A DNA stretch of 64,000 bases from Cyrtodaria siliqua (lineage: Eukaryota; Mollusca; Bivalvia; Adapedonta; Hiatellidae). Of this stretch, positions 32,895 through 44,440 are shown piece after piece (positions within the stretch are counted from its first letter, which is position 1; every line of letters starts with the position of its first letter). The notes beneath the pieces were generated by a model. The model saw only the letters and a program-made list of their open reading frames with translations. It was not told the DNA's origin and did not search any database. The position numbers were made by a program, and so were the translations under genes. Location: positions 21,868-85,867 of the forward strand of contig JAWPHD010011220.1 in the NCBI GenBank assembly GCA_037043455.1, written 5' to 3'.

Positions 32895-33225
32895 TATGAA
32901 TTGAATTGAAACGAATGTTGTTTAACGGCTCATCAACACAGTATAGGTTATTTAGAGCTGCCCCAGAGAGAGGGGAAGGATACATAGGAATCCGGGAACC
33001 GTGCCCTACTTTTTATTATCAAATAGATTCCTATGGTTCTTTAACGTGCTCGGAGGATAGACCGATACGGTACTGCCCGGTTTACGTCCCCATCCGACGG
33101 AAGAGGCTAAGGGAAAGTGTCTTGGTCAAGAACACCCCGACTAAACTCAGTGGCGCCACGGAGGATTGAACCCGGGGCCTCCAGTTACAAATCCGCCGCG
33201 CTACCGACTGCACAAGCCAGCACTA
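32895..33225 (-). mobile_element. SINE family 1, full-length
   Basis: Same order as 24414-24728: a tRNA-like head with B box GGTTCAATCC, central CTTGACCAAGACACTTTCCC, and a tail complementary to TTGAATTGAAACGAATGTTG. Flanking duplication not obvious. Confidence 0.88.
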
Positions 33226-33650
33226 AAGAATATTTTTTGTTTCAAAACCCAGTGTAAAACCCACATTGTCAATACATACAGACATGCTTTACACAGATAA
33301 TTTTAATGTTATAGTATCAAAAATAAACATTGTTTCATGCTACACTGATTTTTTCTCATATTTTGTTTTTGGAAAGAGAAAAAAACAATAACCCATACTG
33401 TGTAATAATCTGTATATAAATCCATTATCAAAGGACAATGTTTTAGGATAGTTTTAAAGGATTAATATACACAACTTCGAAAATTATTATTTTTTCTATA
33501 AAAAACAACAAGAAGGTTGCTTAAGGAAGATCAAGATATAAGCAAGGGTATGTTATTTCTAATTAGTAAGCTAAGCTTTGCATGTCCCAGAATGAAAACA
33601 TTAAGTTTATTTGCTACAGTTTGATACTGGAAAAATCAACTAAGTAAATT
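33226..33650. other. No feature seen, possibly LINE 3' UTR
   Basis: Lies downstream of the - strand L1/Tx1 fragment and may include its 3' UTR; no landmark. Confidence 0.35.
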
Positions 33651-33654
33651 ATCT

Positions 33655-34540
33655 CTATACTCCAGTTCCACAGATAGCTAGGTATTGACTCCACATGGTT
33701 TCAAACTTATTCATTTTTAAGTTTTTATATGTGATTAGTTTCTCAACTTTGTACAAAGATATTATCTCTGTTTTAAAAAGGTTAAGCTGTGGAATTTGAT
33801 GTTGCATCTTGTTTCGATAAATGTAAAGTTTTGCTTGCATGATGATTTTGCTCAAAACAGTATTAAATTTACTATTTCCAAATAAAAATATCTGTTTCTG
33901 TTAAAGTTACGAATGCTGTATTGCCATTTTCTGTAAGATAAGTTTGAAGTTTTGACCAGAATTCTTTTACTGTTCCACAGTTCCAAAACAGATGTTGGAT
34001 AGTTTCAGGTGTATTTTTGCAAGAGCTGCACATATAGTTATTAATAAAATTCATTTTAGATAAAAGGTAATTTGTTCCAAGTATCCTATGGTTGATTCTA
34101 AATTGAACCAAGGTAACTTAGGATCTTTTGTTATTTTATACGGTAAGGCATATAATCTTTCAAATTCAAAGTTTGGAACACTAACTACTTCATTATTCCA
34201 TTTACTTTATGCTTTGGGATAAACATTATTTCTAATCATGATGTCATATATGTTTCGACAGCCTTTCTCATTTTGTAGAATTAAGGATAGTATTAGTGGA
34301 CGAATAGTGTTTGGCTGTTACAGGCTAGATGCACAATATTCAGGTTTGCCAAATAATTCCTGACAGCAGTTATAATACCTTCATATTCAAGAAAATTGGA
34401 CTGTATATTATAGTGTTTATTCAATTCTATGTAAGAATAAAGATTTCCATTTTTGTTTAAAATGTCATTGATAAAAGTTATTCCTCCTGTAAACCATCTT
34501 TTGTAAAACACACTAGAGCCTCCGATTGAAATTTAAACAT
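33655..34540 (-). pseudogene. L1/Tx1-type LINE, C-terminal end of ORF2
   Basis: Successive segments on the - strand match the end of L1/Tx1 ORF2 in type and order: LFYKRWFTGGITFINDIL with YSYIELNKHY, then FRINHRILGTNYLLSKM, a CSSCKNTPETIQHLFWNC zinc-knuckle-like segment, and a C-terminal helix region ending near 33655. Frameshifts separate them at about 34290 and 33870. RT core and endonuclease absent, so 5'-truncated. Confidence 0.75.
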
Positions 34541-34544
34541 TTTA

Positions 34545-35285
34545 AAAATGTTTGATGCTTCTAGAAGCCCTTATAAAATAAATACATTTGATGTAATCAT
34601 TGATCACATAGTAATAGTGTTAAATAAACTATTTACATATTGTTTATATTAAATATATGATATCTGGAATGTTTTCACTAGATGATATATGTATAAGATC
34701 TATATCTTGCAATAAACTAACCCTCATGTCAAAGGTGTACCCTAATGTCTGTGGATTGGAGAAAAAATATATACTTGCAGACCATATAAGCGTAATTTAA
34801 CAATATATCAAGTACCATGGACGCCATGGACGTCAGTATGGACTTCATGAGTCATATCTTTCTTTGTTTAGAGTTTTATTAATTGATTTACTGATACAAT
34901 ATCAAGTTCATATATGCATGCAGCTGACATATCACTCTCGACTGACAAAACGGTAAACAATCACTCCCATAATATGATATAATCATAATTACAATGTCTC
35001 TTCTTCCTTTTCCTTCAATTCAACCGTAATATTAAAGTATACTCAGAGTATATTTGGAAAACTCAACAAATGCTTCCAAACTATCAGTCATTATATGGAA
35101 CGAACTGTTTGGGACCGAACGAACTGTTTGGGGCCGAAACTTTTTGATTTCAACTACACATATTTGGGGATTTATTTTGTTAAAAAATATAATTTATCGG
35201 TCATAGCAATAAAATATCAAGAAATTGATAAAAATCACTCACAAATCTGCAAAATTTTCATCAATACAACATTATATAAAAGAGC
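34545..35285. other. No feature seen
   Basis: AT-rich; no gene or repeat recognised. Confidence 0.45.
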
Positions 35286-35379
35286 ACTATTTTGCGGAGA
35301 GCTACAATCGAAAACCGAACCAAATTCATCATTTTGCTTCCAAAAACCATTGAGCGGCACCTAGTACTCTCCGAGCCAC

Positions 35380-35640
35380 TATTCCCGAGTACGGAAATTG
35401 GCGAAGAGTTCCGATTGATATAAAACAAGTGGAACCGGAACACTTCGTTAATTTCCGTAATCGTTATTCCCTAGTGGCGGAATATGACGACAACGTCCGT
35501 AAAACATTTGGCGTTCCCGCTACTGACGGAAAAGGCCGAGCTGGGAGATATTTCCCAGTAGAGCAAACGAGTAAATATAGCTTTTCTATTCCCAGTAAAT
35601 CCTATACAAATCACAGACAAATATGTAATATAGTGTTGTA
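35380..35640 (+). repeat. Repeat, inverted partner of 41585-41865
   Basis: Contains AAGAGTTCCG, CAAGTGGAACCGGAAC, TTCGTTAATTTCCGTAATCG, GTTCCCGCTACTGACGGAAA and CACAGACAAATATGTAATAT, each present in complement and reverse order at 41585-41865. Confidence 0.8.
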
Positions 35641-35745
35641 ATAACTTGATTACGATAATTGAAATCCTTAACATCGTTACATGTCAAAGCAAAACGAATT
35701 AGCTGGGAGATATAAACCCCGTATAATGTGGCACAATGTGCGGCA
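35640..35745 (-). pseudogene. RT-element fragment
   Basis: Encodes LYGVYISQLIRFALTCNDVK plus DFNYRN, matching YGVYVSQLIRFSRACTRVE of the full RT copy. Only this ~30-residue piece is left, between the repeat at 35380 and the palindrome at 35758. Confidence 0.65.
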
Positions 35746-35757
35746 ATCAACACATAG

Positions 35758-35921
35758 AGATTATTTAAGTGCTGGGATCGATTATAGGGAAATCCTTCAC
35801 GAGTGGTAGACGTGTGGTTCTTTTCATGAACGAGCGCACGCGAGTGAGTGAAAAAACAAATCACGTCTACCATCAAGTGAAGGATTACCCAATAATCGAT
35901 CCCAGCAGTTAAATAATCTAT
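35758..35921. repeat. ~164-bp palindrome, ~57-bp arms
   Basis: The left arm has GTGCTGGGATCGATTATAGG, AATCCTTCAC and GGTAGACGTG (35758-35814). The right arm has their complements at 35862-35921. The ~47-bp spacer is GC-richer. Same layout as 28169-28328 but unrelated sequence. Confidence 0.8.
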
Positions 35922-36300
35922 TTATTACATTTTAAATTACGTTTTTCAAACAAATATTCGCTTTATTTAACGTTATCGGCGGATGACGTCGACGTCAGCA
36001 ACACTTTGTTGACGTCACGCCTCATTATTGTGTTCTGAGTTAGCAACGTTGGTTTAAAGAGTATTTATTCAAGAAATGTAATGAACAATGTTTCAATGGT
36101 ACATGAACAGGATTTGAAAACAAGCTTTCGATAGCATTTGATGGAATTTAACAAATAGAAATAGTGATTCTAAAACAGATAGTGCACGACAGACCAGGTC
36201 CTGTCATATTATTATGTTGTCCATTATTGTGTAGCTGATTAGTAATACGTTTGGACCTGACCGATCGATAAGTAACATGAAAAAAAGAAAACAAGCAAAA
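35922..36300. other. Includes probable LINE 3' UTR
   Basis: Runs up to the C terminus of the - strand LINE; no separate feature recognised. Confidence 0.35.
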
Positions 36301-36366
36301 TGTACAACAAGAATGATTTCACCAGTCACATCAGTCCCCCCAGGAATAGGCTCGACACGTTGCTAT

Positions 36367-39300
36367 CTAGTTTGTAAATCGTTTCGTTGCTAATATGTAC
36401 GACTGGACTTTTTTGAAAACGTGGGCATTATAATGGTCCGAAAGGTTATTTGACCCAAACAGTAAATTCTGTTGAGATAAAACACAAGGTAAGTGTGTAA
36501 AGAAAGCTCGTCTTTGATCAATATATCTCGGACAAATTAGTAAATAGTGATATGCTGTTTCTATTAGACCGCAGGTGCAGTTTGGATTGTCTATAAGGGA
36601 ACTCTTGTGTAAATGTTGACCAAGGGAACTACATTCAAGTCTAAGTCTAGCATGTAATACTTGTCCTTGGCGGTCTCCAGTATAATAGTATGTTGGGGGT
36701 TTGGATAAGTTAGAGTTTAGGGATGACTTGAACATTTGTAAGGTGGCGCTGTTCCTTATGTCCTCGTGTAGAGTGTTCCAGTTGCGAATAACTGATGGGA
36801 GAAAATAATCCCGGTATAAACTAGTCCTCGCAGGTACAACTGAAATGTCATTATTATTTCTTAGGTTATAACCAGTTCGATCGTGCACCTCAGGCGGAAT
36901 CAGTTCACTTAGGTAATTCGGATTAAGGCTGTTACGTATTTTGTAAAATAATATGAGTTTGTGTTTTTTACGTCTATCAGCGAGAGTTTCCCATTTCGTT
37001 TCCTCATACAGTTTAGCTATACTGCATAATTTGGTTGCACCAGTCACTATTCGTGCTGCTTCAACATATTTATTTTGCTCTAGGGTACAGTTATCCCAAA
37101 TAACATTACCGTACTCTAATAATGGACGTATAAATGAAATGTAAATGCGTTCTAAAGATCTTCTGTCAAGAGAGAATTTCAAGCTTCTAAGTATACCTAT
37201 TCGTTGCCAAGCACGAGTAACACTATTATCGATTTGAGAACGCCACTTGCCATCGTTATCGAAAGTTTATCCCAGATGCTTGTGGTTATCGACTTCTTGT
37301 ATAATAATACTGTTCATAATTAGGTCTGGGTGTAAAGGTTTGTTAAGTTTTCGTGTAATTGTAAGGGTTTCAGTTTTATTAGGGTTAAAATCGACTAGCC
37401 ATTGTTTTGACCATAAGTCTAATTTTGTTAAGTCAGAGTTTAGAATACTGGCTGAGGTTAGTGGGTCGTCAACGATTATGTATACACTAGTGTCGTCAGC
37501 AAATAACCTAATGTTGCTGTCAATGTCGGATACAATATCATTAATATAGATTAAGAACAATATCGGGCCTAAAATAGAACCTTGCGGGACACCAGCTTTA
37601 ATGTGTGACCAGGTAGAGTTAGTGTTGTTTATGACAACGCGTTGTTTTCTGTTTGAAAGATAGGAACAAAACCATTTTAGGAGATTACCCCTAATACCTA
37701 TTGATTTTAAATTGTGCATAAGACCTGTATACCATACGCGATCGAATGCACTGGATATGTCGCAAAATACTACACGAATTTCTTTACCATCATCAAGGGC
37801 ATGGCAGAAGGCGTCGTAGATAAACGTTAGCTGATTAATTGTTGAATCACCTGGTATGAAGCCGGATTGAAATTTTGTGAGGATACTATTCCTGATAAGA
37901 TAATTAAGTAAAACTTTCAATATGCAACGCCCCATTATTTTACTTATACAACTAAGTAGGGAAATTGGTCTGTAATTTTGGATTGGAAGGGTCTAACTTT
38001 TTGAAAACTGGGATGACATTTGCAAGTTTCCAAAGCTAAGTGTAATGCGAATGTTGTATGAGACGGGTAAAATAAACGGAAAAGGGTAGTGACAGTGCTC
38101 TTGCTTCTTCTAGGAGGAGACGTGGACTAATAAAGTCTGGGCCTGAGGCTTTACTTGGATCAATTTGTGTTAAGACATCAAGTACGTCCTGATGAGTGAA
38201 GGTTATGTCAGATAGCGGTTCGTAGTTGGGGATATTTGCGTCAGGTATTTGTTTGTTGTTGTCGTTGACTGAAGATTGTTCGGAAAAGTAAGAATTAAGA
38301 AGCCGTGCCTTTTCCGAATCAGTTGATGCTTCTACGCCTAGATGTAGTAGTGTTGGTATATTTGAATTAGGTTTTGTTCTTTTTAGTATTTGCTTTGCTA
38401 GTTTGAACCAGTTTTTTGCGTTTGTAGAATTGCTATTTATTTGTTGAATTAATTTGTTATGATATTCAGTTTTGTCTTTTTTTATTGCCTTTACTACGTT
38501 GTTCCTTATTTTTCTAAACTCGGTCCAGTGTTGGTCGGTGTTGAATTGCTTAGCTTTTTTGTGTATCCTATTCCTTTGACGAATCAGTTTCCTAATATTA
38601 TTGTGAAGCCATGGGACATCGCTTGGACGGATAGTTACGTACTTGTTTGGTATAATGGCCGAGGCAGCGTCAATAATGACATTATTTATAGAGTTTGCAA
38701 TCTTATCGATATCGGGGTCGTTAAGAATCCTGGTCCAGTCAGTATTATCAAGGAGGCGTCGGAATTCATTATAATTGCCTTGGTCGTACTTCCACACATG
38801 GCGCTTGAATGAATATGAAAGGGGCTTTATGAAATTTAAAACAACAACAACAACGGGGCAATGATATCGTATTAAGTCGGGGAAAAAGGGTTCGTTAACA
38901 AAACAAGTTAATATATTATTACGGTTTCTAATGATAATTAAGTCGATTAGAGAGGACGAAGTCTCTGTAAAATGAGTCGGCTCGGAGACAAGCTGGTGCA
39001 ACCCGTATGAATTGATAATGTTGTTGGCTCTATTATTATATAAATTAAGATAGTTACAGTTAAAATCACCTGTTATGACTAAATCTAATATTGTGGTGTT
39101 AAATGCTCTGTCAAAACTCTCGTCGATAAGATCCCAGTAGTGCGCGTTCGAGTCAGGTGGTCGGTAAAACCCCCCTACTAATACTTTCCTTTTATGAATA
39201 TTTAATTATACCCAAAGTGCTTCAAGTCCAGGGAGAGATAAGTCGTTACTTTGGATGCCATATAAACTATCACGAATATAAATAGCTACACCTCCGCCGA

Positions 39301-39640
39301 CGCGATTTACTTTGTCGGCTCTAAACGGTTTTCTGTAGTTCGGGATTAATAAATCGTCGTCGGAGATTGAGTTTGAGAGCCAGGTTTCAGTAAAAACAAT
39401 AATGTCGTATGGTTGCATTTCGATTTCAAGTAAGTCGAGCTTTGGCTTGAGACTTTGTATGTTTAAGTGGACAATACTAAGGCCACAGTCGAGAAAGTTT
39501 GACACCGAGGTGCTACTGGCAGAGGATATATCTGCTTGTACAGGACCTGGATTTAGATGAACATCGCCAGAAAGTATTATAAGTGTAAACAGCCACAGGT
39601 TAATTGTTAAGATAATGATGCACAGTTAGCAACGTTAGTT
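36367..39640 (-). pseudogene. CR1/Jockey-group LINE ORF2, nearly complete, lightly broken
   Basis: Reading right to left: a hydrophobic N terminus with a 2A-like motif (39542-39568); an AP endonuclease with VHLNIQSLKPKLDLLE, ETWLS, GGGVAIYIR, GGFYRPPDSN, TGDFN and a final YHCPV where SDHxP is usual; a linker to 38036; an RT with SGFIPGDSTINQL, SSAFDRVW (near 37745), AGVPQGSILGPILFLIYIND and FADDTSVY (near 37505); and a C-terminal domain ending near 36367 with a CTCGLIETAYHYLLICPR zinc-knuckle-like segment. Three lesions are visible: a TAA at 39206, a 1-nt frameshift near 37970, and a TAA near 37267. So few lesions imply a fairly recent copy. The CR1 versus Jockey clade is not settled. Confidence 0.88.
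39542..39568 (-). other. 2A-like GDVHLNPGP motif of the LINE
   Basis: In frame with the endonuclease, just upstream of it, the codons read GDVHLNPGP after a hydrophobic run (LWLFTLIILS). The 2A consensus is DxExNPGP; here Glu is His. Such motifs are known at the N terminus of some AP-endonuclease LINEs, where they cause ribosome skipping. Activity with His is uncertain. Confidence 0.6.
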
Positions 39641-39891
39641 ATTATTGTGTTCTGCGTTAGTAATTAATATTTAGCGATTATGAATATTCTTGCATGAGAA
39701 ATCCCGATCTTTCACGCATAGAAATGTAATAAAAGAACATTCTACCATTTAAAGCTGAATTAATGATGGACTTCCAAAATAAATAATTGTAACAATTGCA
39801 CCTCTGAGCATTGCACTTACTTACAACAGGAAAACACTCTGCATCTCGAATGAATTGCTCTGTTTCTGAAAAGAGACTTTATTTGATTTTC

Positions 39892-40225
39892 TTTTAAATG
39901 AAGTAATCCAAGTTGATTTATTGGAATGTGTGAGCCGTTATTAAAGATCCAAGTAAAGTACTGATAGTAAATTAGAGAGAATTTTCCAAAGAAAGATTAA
40001 ATTGTTTATCGGTCTTGTAACAGTTAATTATGGACATCCTTCATTGATAATAAAATTACAGCTGTAAAAATAAAACTGTAATGTCTGAAACACATAAACT
40101 AGTTTGAATTAATATGCATCTAAAGAAGGATATTTGACTTTTCAGAGTGGGTTTAAGACTATAATCACATTTGTAAAATAATATGTTATACTTAATCTAA
40201 ATCTCCATAAAGAGTGGGTTACTGT
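39892..40225 (+). repeat. Direct repeat R1, copy 1 (copy 2 at 44868-45188)
   Basis: Shared words in order: GAGCCGTTATTAAAGATC, GAGAGAATTTTCCAAA, CCTTCATTGATAATA, TAATGTCTGAAACACA, GGATATTTGACTTTTCA and GACTATAATCACATTTGTAA. No coding frame. Confidence 0.8.
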
Positions 40226-40735
40226 TATAATAGACAATGATTTATATCTATCTGTATATCTGCTGCACACCCTCACGGATAAACTCGGGCAGTTGCGCGC
40301 CTGTGTCTGTTAGTAGAAACAGTAAATAATGAAAACAAGGGTAAGGGGAGCAAAAGGGATACGTAGTTAAAAGTCATAGTGAGAGGGTAAAATCAGGATA
40401 AAAACAACAAGACCTGTGCCTTAGTGTGAAAGACACTGCTTACAGCAAGTTTGAAGGAATTCAAATCTTGCTGAAGGGCAATATCTTCAGGTAGCGCATC
40501 CATTGAACAATAGAAATGAGAAGAAATGAGTATTTGTAATAGTTTGCTCCAGTATGTATTTGTTTAAATGTCAGTGAGTGGCAATATTTAGGGATGCGTT
40601 TTTTTGTGTTGTTTTTGTATATAGTCTGTCATCGGAAGAGCTACCAGGCCGTGGATTATTTTACAAAAGTGTATCTGTCCTACGTTGCTCGAGCGACCGC
40701 CGCAGCAGCTTCTCTAACATATAAATATAGTTATG
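40226..40735. other. Spacer between R1 and R2, copy 1
   Basis: About 510 bp with no gene; the equivalent spacer at 45189-48365 is six times longer. Confidence 0.45.
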
Positions 40736-40737
40736 TT

Positions 40738-41232
40738 GTTTCATTTATTAACTGCCATCGTATTGTGTAAACTGATTGTATCCTCACAAAAGCTTTAGGG
40801 CCAATTGGAAATTTTGAATAAAACATATACTCGTACGGTTATTTATGATTTTCACACTGCAAAGACAATTCTCGGGTTTTGATTGGTCAGTGTTCTGTAG
40901 ACACGATCCCGCGTCTAATTGTCGCGACGTGATCATTAAACGATGTCATGGGTGCCTCATACCTTCAATATATAAACACAAAATTGTGGAGATTATCTTG
41001 CTGATTCATTTCGGAAGACTATTTTCTTCTTACCGGTTTTGTGGGTTTTCCATTGTGGGTAAACGTCTGACATACTAGCACGTAGTGTTGTTTGCCATAT
41101 AAAAGATAATAAAATATCATCATTGTGATAAACGACGTGTGCTTTTTAATTAAAAATCCGCCAAAGGCGACATTCAGAGCGTTGACGTCATGTACGTAAA
41201 TATTTAGAGACGCCACGTTTTAGAAATGAAAT
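40738..41232 (+). repeat. Direct repeat R2, copy 1 (copy 2 at 48366-49045)
   Basis: Shared words in order: TCGTATTGTGTAA, AAAAGCTTTAGGG, GTACGGTTATTTATGATT, CTCGGGTTTTGATTGGTCAG, GTCTAATTGTCGCGACRTGA, GGGTAAACGTCTGACATACT and TTAGAAATGAAATA. The match resumes at 42126-42215 after an ~890-bp insertion. Confidence 0.85.
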
Positions 41233-41458
41233 AGGGGCATGTTACGGGGAAATTGGCTGAATAAAACAAAAACATGTTTGAGGTGGTTGTTACCTTTTAA
41301 TATAAATAGTAACAACTTCGAAGTTGAAGCCTAGCGGCGCGGATGAATATAATTTCCAGGCAAGTAAGCCCATGTCATCTGTCAAGAATTCAAATAACTA
41401 ATACTGTTGTATTAAACTAATACTGTTGTTTTCATCCCACAATGATTGAATGACTTTC

Positions 41459-41575
41459 ATAGCACCCTAGAACCTAGTTAACACCCTCACCACGCACCCA
41501 AGCGGCCTTTTGCCCACTGACAGTTCCAACGCGCTACCCATCTTGTCAACCCTTTTATTTTTGTAGTGTAGCATA
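41459..41575 (+). repeat. RT-element 3' tail fragment, diverged
   Basis: Contains GCACCCTAGAACCTAGTTAA, AAGCGGCCTTTTGCCCACTG and TTGTCAACCCTTTT in the order of the family tail. Confidence 0.65.
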
Positions 41576-41584
41576 CTTCCCTTA

Positions 41585-41865
41585 TATATTTCCTTATATT
41601 ACATATTTGTCTGTGATTTGTATAGAAAATACTGGGAATAGAAAAGCTATATCTATTCGTTTGCTCTACTGCGAAATATCTGTCAGTGGGAGTTATTTCG
41701 CAGTACGGAACATTGCTCGGCCTTTTCCGTCAGTGGCGGGAACGCCAAAAGACGTTCCGATTGTTTTACGGACGTCGTCGTCAGATTCCGCCACATGGAA
41801 ATACCGATTACGGAAATTAACGAAGAGTTCCGGTTCCACTTGTTTTGTTTGTATGCTCGTGCAAA
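41585..41865 (-). repeat. Inverted partner of 35380-35640
   Basis: Complement of the earlier repeat, with ATTACATATTTGTCTGTG, GCTCGGCCTTTTCCGTCAGT and CGATTACGGAAATTAACGAA. It carries small internal duplications relative to the partner. Confidence 0.8.
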
Positions 41866-42317
41866 CTGGCGTAAAAAGGCAAACTGGCGTAAAAATATTG
41901 ACGATTGGAAATAAATTCATCCCAGAATATATAATGTATAGTTTAATTAACATTGTTGTCATGATACGGAAAATAAATCCATAGTGCGAAAGATTCTTGC
42001 GATATAGAAACGAAGCGCAGCAATAATGGTAATTAAACTATATATAATAATTATTTGGTTGACTGTGTTCTGTGAATGCCGCATTGCCTGCTCGACTGTT
42101 ACACCTACTTTTGATATTATCAACGTCTTATTTTATTGTTAACGCTGCCATCACTAAAAAAATAGTATTTTATTTTATAGTAGTTTAACGTATTGTAATA
42201 TATTGTAAATTGTACGTGCTTAAATTTAAGGTGATATAAATTAGAAAGTCAATAATTGCAAGGAAAAGTAGAAGTAACATATGCGGCACCACACAATGTT
42301 TGACGTTTATTGAAATA

Positions 42318-42975
42318 TTTTATTAAGAACGTCTCCTGAATTTTAAATAGACCACAATAAATTAGTCCCAAAGTCATACTATTTAGCACCATACTGTATT
42401 ACGTGACAACAATACTACAAGAAGTATGGAGATGTTTTTAGTGCAGGCATTATCATAAGAAATGAAACGTGGGTTATTTCTCTAATATGGACATCCAGTA
42501 CATAGGTGGAAGTCTGTTTTGCTTTGGTTTTTTGTCTACCATAGCGTTGAAAAGGGTACCTTGAATTACATGCATAAAAACAACATCACCCTTAAAGGGT
42601 TTAACGGGTGTATACGAATGAGTGCTTCCGAGCCTTGACGTAGTGTAGGCGTCAAAGCGTTACATTTTTTACTGCTTTATTATCAGGAACTAAACTAAAT
42701 TTGTTATGAAATACTTGGATTCCCGATTTCAAATTATGAAACGAAAATCTAGATTAAAGGAAACAAAGAGAGGTTTGCTGTATACAACCTAATACCGGTA
42801 TCTATGGTTTTAATAATTGACTTTTTCCGAGCAGAAAGATGGTGTGGGTGCGCATGTTCTCTACGACACCATTTTGTACTAAAATCATCATTGGATGGAG
42901 CAGTTAAGCACGACATGTATCAAACGTTAACATCTATAATGGACGGCAATCTATTAAAAAATGCCGAATATATTC
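42318..42975 (-). pseudogene. RT element, inverted 5' portion
   Basis: DNA match to the N-terminal part of the - strand copy at 61090-61760: AACGTCTCCTGAATT, TGACGTAGTGTAGGCGTCAA, TGCTTTATTATCAGGAACTA, GCATGTTCTCTACGACACCA and TTTTGTACTAAAATC. Reading frame decayed. It abuts a + strand tail of the same family at 42978, the arrangement of a 5'-inverted retrocopy. Confidence 0.75.
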
Positions 42976-42977
42976 TT

Positions 42978-43230
42978 CAACTTTCTTTATTTACACTGTC
43001 CCGTTTTATTGGGTTGACAGTAGGGTAAGTGTGAGGTTTGGTGCACCCCCAGCGGCCTTTTTTGCCACTGACCGTTCCAAGGCGGTAGCCCTATTGTCAA
43101 CCCTTTTGTGTTTGTGATGTCTTATTTGTCCTTTTATTCATCTTTAAATTTGTTCATTGTTTCTGTGTGTGTTTGTGGCTGACTGTCGTCCTTGAATGCT
43201 GCTTTTCCTGTTCGACTTTATATCTATATT
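42978..43230 (+). repeat. RT-element 3' tail, + strand part of the inverted copy
   Basis: TTTACACTGTCCCGTTTTAT, TTGACAGTAGGGTAAGTGTG, GACCGTTCCAAGGCGGTAGC and the terminal TGAATGCTGCTTTTCCTGTT, all on the + strand. Confidence 0.85.
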
Positions 43231-43750
43231 TACTTTCACAATAGTGTTGTTTGTGCCCTGTGGCGACCGTAGAAAGTCTCCCCGAACATCCAATCAATAT
43301 TGTTATATGTTCATCCCACAGGGATAGTATGACAATCATTGATCCAGTTTTTCCAAAAACACTTGTGTTTCATATACCGTGTTGAAGGTTTTGTGCTCAT
43401 CGAAATGTTGGCCTGTTTTATTAGGGTTTTCCTTAACTTTCCCCGTGATCTAGTATTAGACACTGTTGTCGAGTTTTGGACCTCTTTTAACCGTCCGTAA
43501 GTTTACAAATATTATTTCTTATCGATCGTTGATACTATTTTGTATCTCTAATAACTATTAATTGGCCCTTATTTCGCTTTTCGTAGAATGATATTACTTT
43601 CTAAATTACATATTTGAGTCTATTAGTAAAAGCATTTAAAATAAATCGTTCACCTCTTCGGTTACACTCTGCGTTATCAGCCCATCATGGCATCACAAAA
43701 CGCACAAACTACTAATAAATGTAAAAAAAAACAGAACATGAATCTGATAC
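43231..43750. other. No gene; short similarity to 55010-55080
   Basis: GTGTGGCGACCGTAGAAAGT plus CTCCCCG at about 43258 resembles the segment near 55030; otherwise nothing recognised. Confidence 0.4.
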
Positions 43751-43754
43751 TAAG

Positions 43755-44021
43755 GAGCCCCGTGTGGTTCTCGGGTGCCCCCGTTTGGTCACGGGGCAAA
43801 GAATAGGGCCACTGCAGATCCCTTTGGAGGGGTAGGCAGAGGGGTAGAATCCTCCCAAATGCATGTTTATTAAATGATCCCTGCATTGTTTCAGATGCTA
43901 TCTCGCTCGCATCAAAAGAGCAGTGGCAGAAAAACAATAAACGTGGCTCCAGCGTAAATGAAGTCTCTACGATAGAATTTGCAGCAACTCTGCAGTTCAG
44001 GGTGAGAAGGTTCTAGGGATA
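43755..44021 (+). repeat. Second copy of the 16900-17215 repeat
   Basis: CCCCCGTTTGGTCACGGGGC, CACTGCAGATCCCTTTGGAG, AAAAGAGCAGTGGCAGAAAA and GTTCAGGGTGAGAAGGTTCT, then it diverges abruptly at 44021, where an inverted ORF1 fragment begins. Confidence 0.8.
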
Positions 44022-44335
44022 TGGGCACCTGATGACGCCTTTGGAGATGTTCATAGAGGTGTGAGGGTAGCATTTGACTTTGGTGTTTAAAATTTGTGTA
44101 ATTGTTAATAAATTATCAGAGTGAGATTTTTTTTCTGTTTCAATAAGGAGAGTTTTGTTTTTTAATTTTTTAATTTGTTTTACATGTCCAGCAATAGAAT
44201 GGCCAGTTTTCTCGATTACGAAAGGTGACATATCTGTAATAAGTTTTCCCCCGTTTTCCGATTCGATAATGAGAAAACGAGGAAAGGATTGGTTGATCAC
44301 TGGTTCCTCAGTATCAATTGAATTGAATTGGGTGG
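44022..44335 (-). pseudogene. LINE ORF1 fragment, N-terminal half
   Basis: On the - strand the frame reads PVINQSFPRFLIIESENG, SPFVIEKTGHSIAG, KQIKKLKNKTLLIETEKKSH and HTSMNISKGVIRCP. This is the pattern of the single-stranded-nucleic-acid-binding ORF1 carried by I-group LINEs in many invertebrates; that comparison is from memory. It probably belongs to the same family as the LINE at 17640. It is truncated after RCP; the following residues are found at 44437 on the opposite strand. Confidence 0.55.
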
Positions 44336-44440
44336 TTTTAAGGCGCACCAACACATGAAAAGGTTATATGGCGCCTAACAGGCATGAACATGCCAGGCTC
44401 ACCTTCCATGTACATCGAGATCAAATATGGAAAATGGGTC
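44331..44440 (-). repeat. Inverted copy of the 17215-17328 tail segment
   Basis: Complement of ATCTCGATGTACATGGAAG, TGGCATGTTCATGCCTGTTA, ACCTTTTCATGTGTTGGTGC and the CAATTCAATTCAATT tail, which ends directly against the ORF1 fragment. Confidence 0.8.

Larger units (their letters stand above)
41233..42125. mobile_element. ~890-bp insertion in R2 copy 1
   Basis: Present in R2 copy 1 but absent from copy 2, where GAAATAAATCGTTAATGCTA is continuous. It contains an RT-tail fragment (41459-41575) and the inverted repeat partner at 41585-41865. Exact ends and target duplication not resolved. Confidence 0.6.

Noticed and set aside
38459..38812. 117-codon + strand frame with an NPGP word
   Set aside because: Antisense of the LINE linker region; the real 2A-like motif is in the sense frame at 39542-39568.
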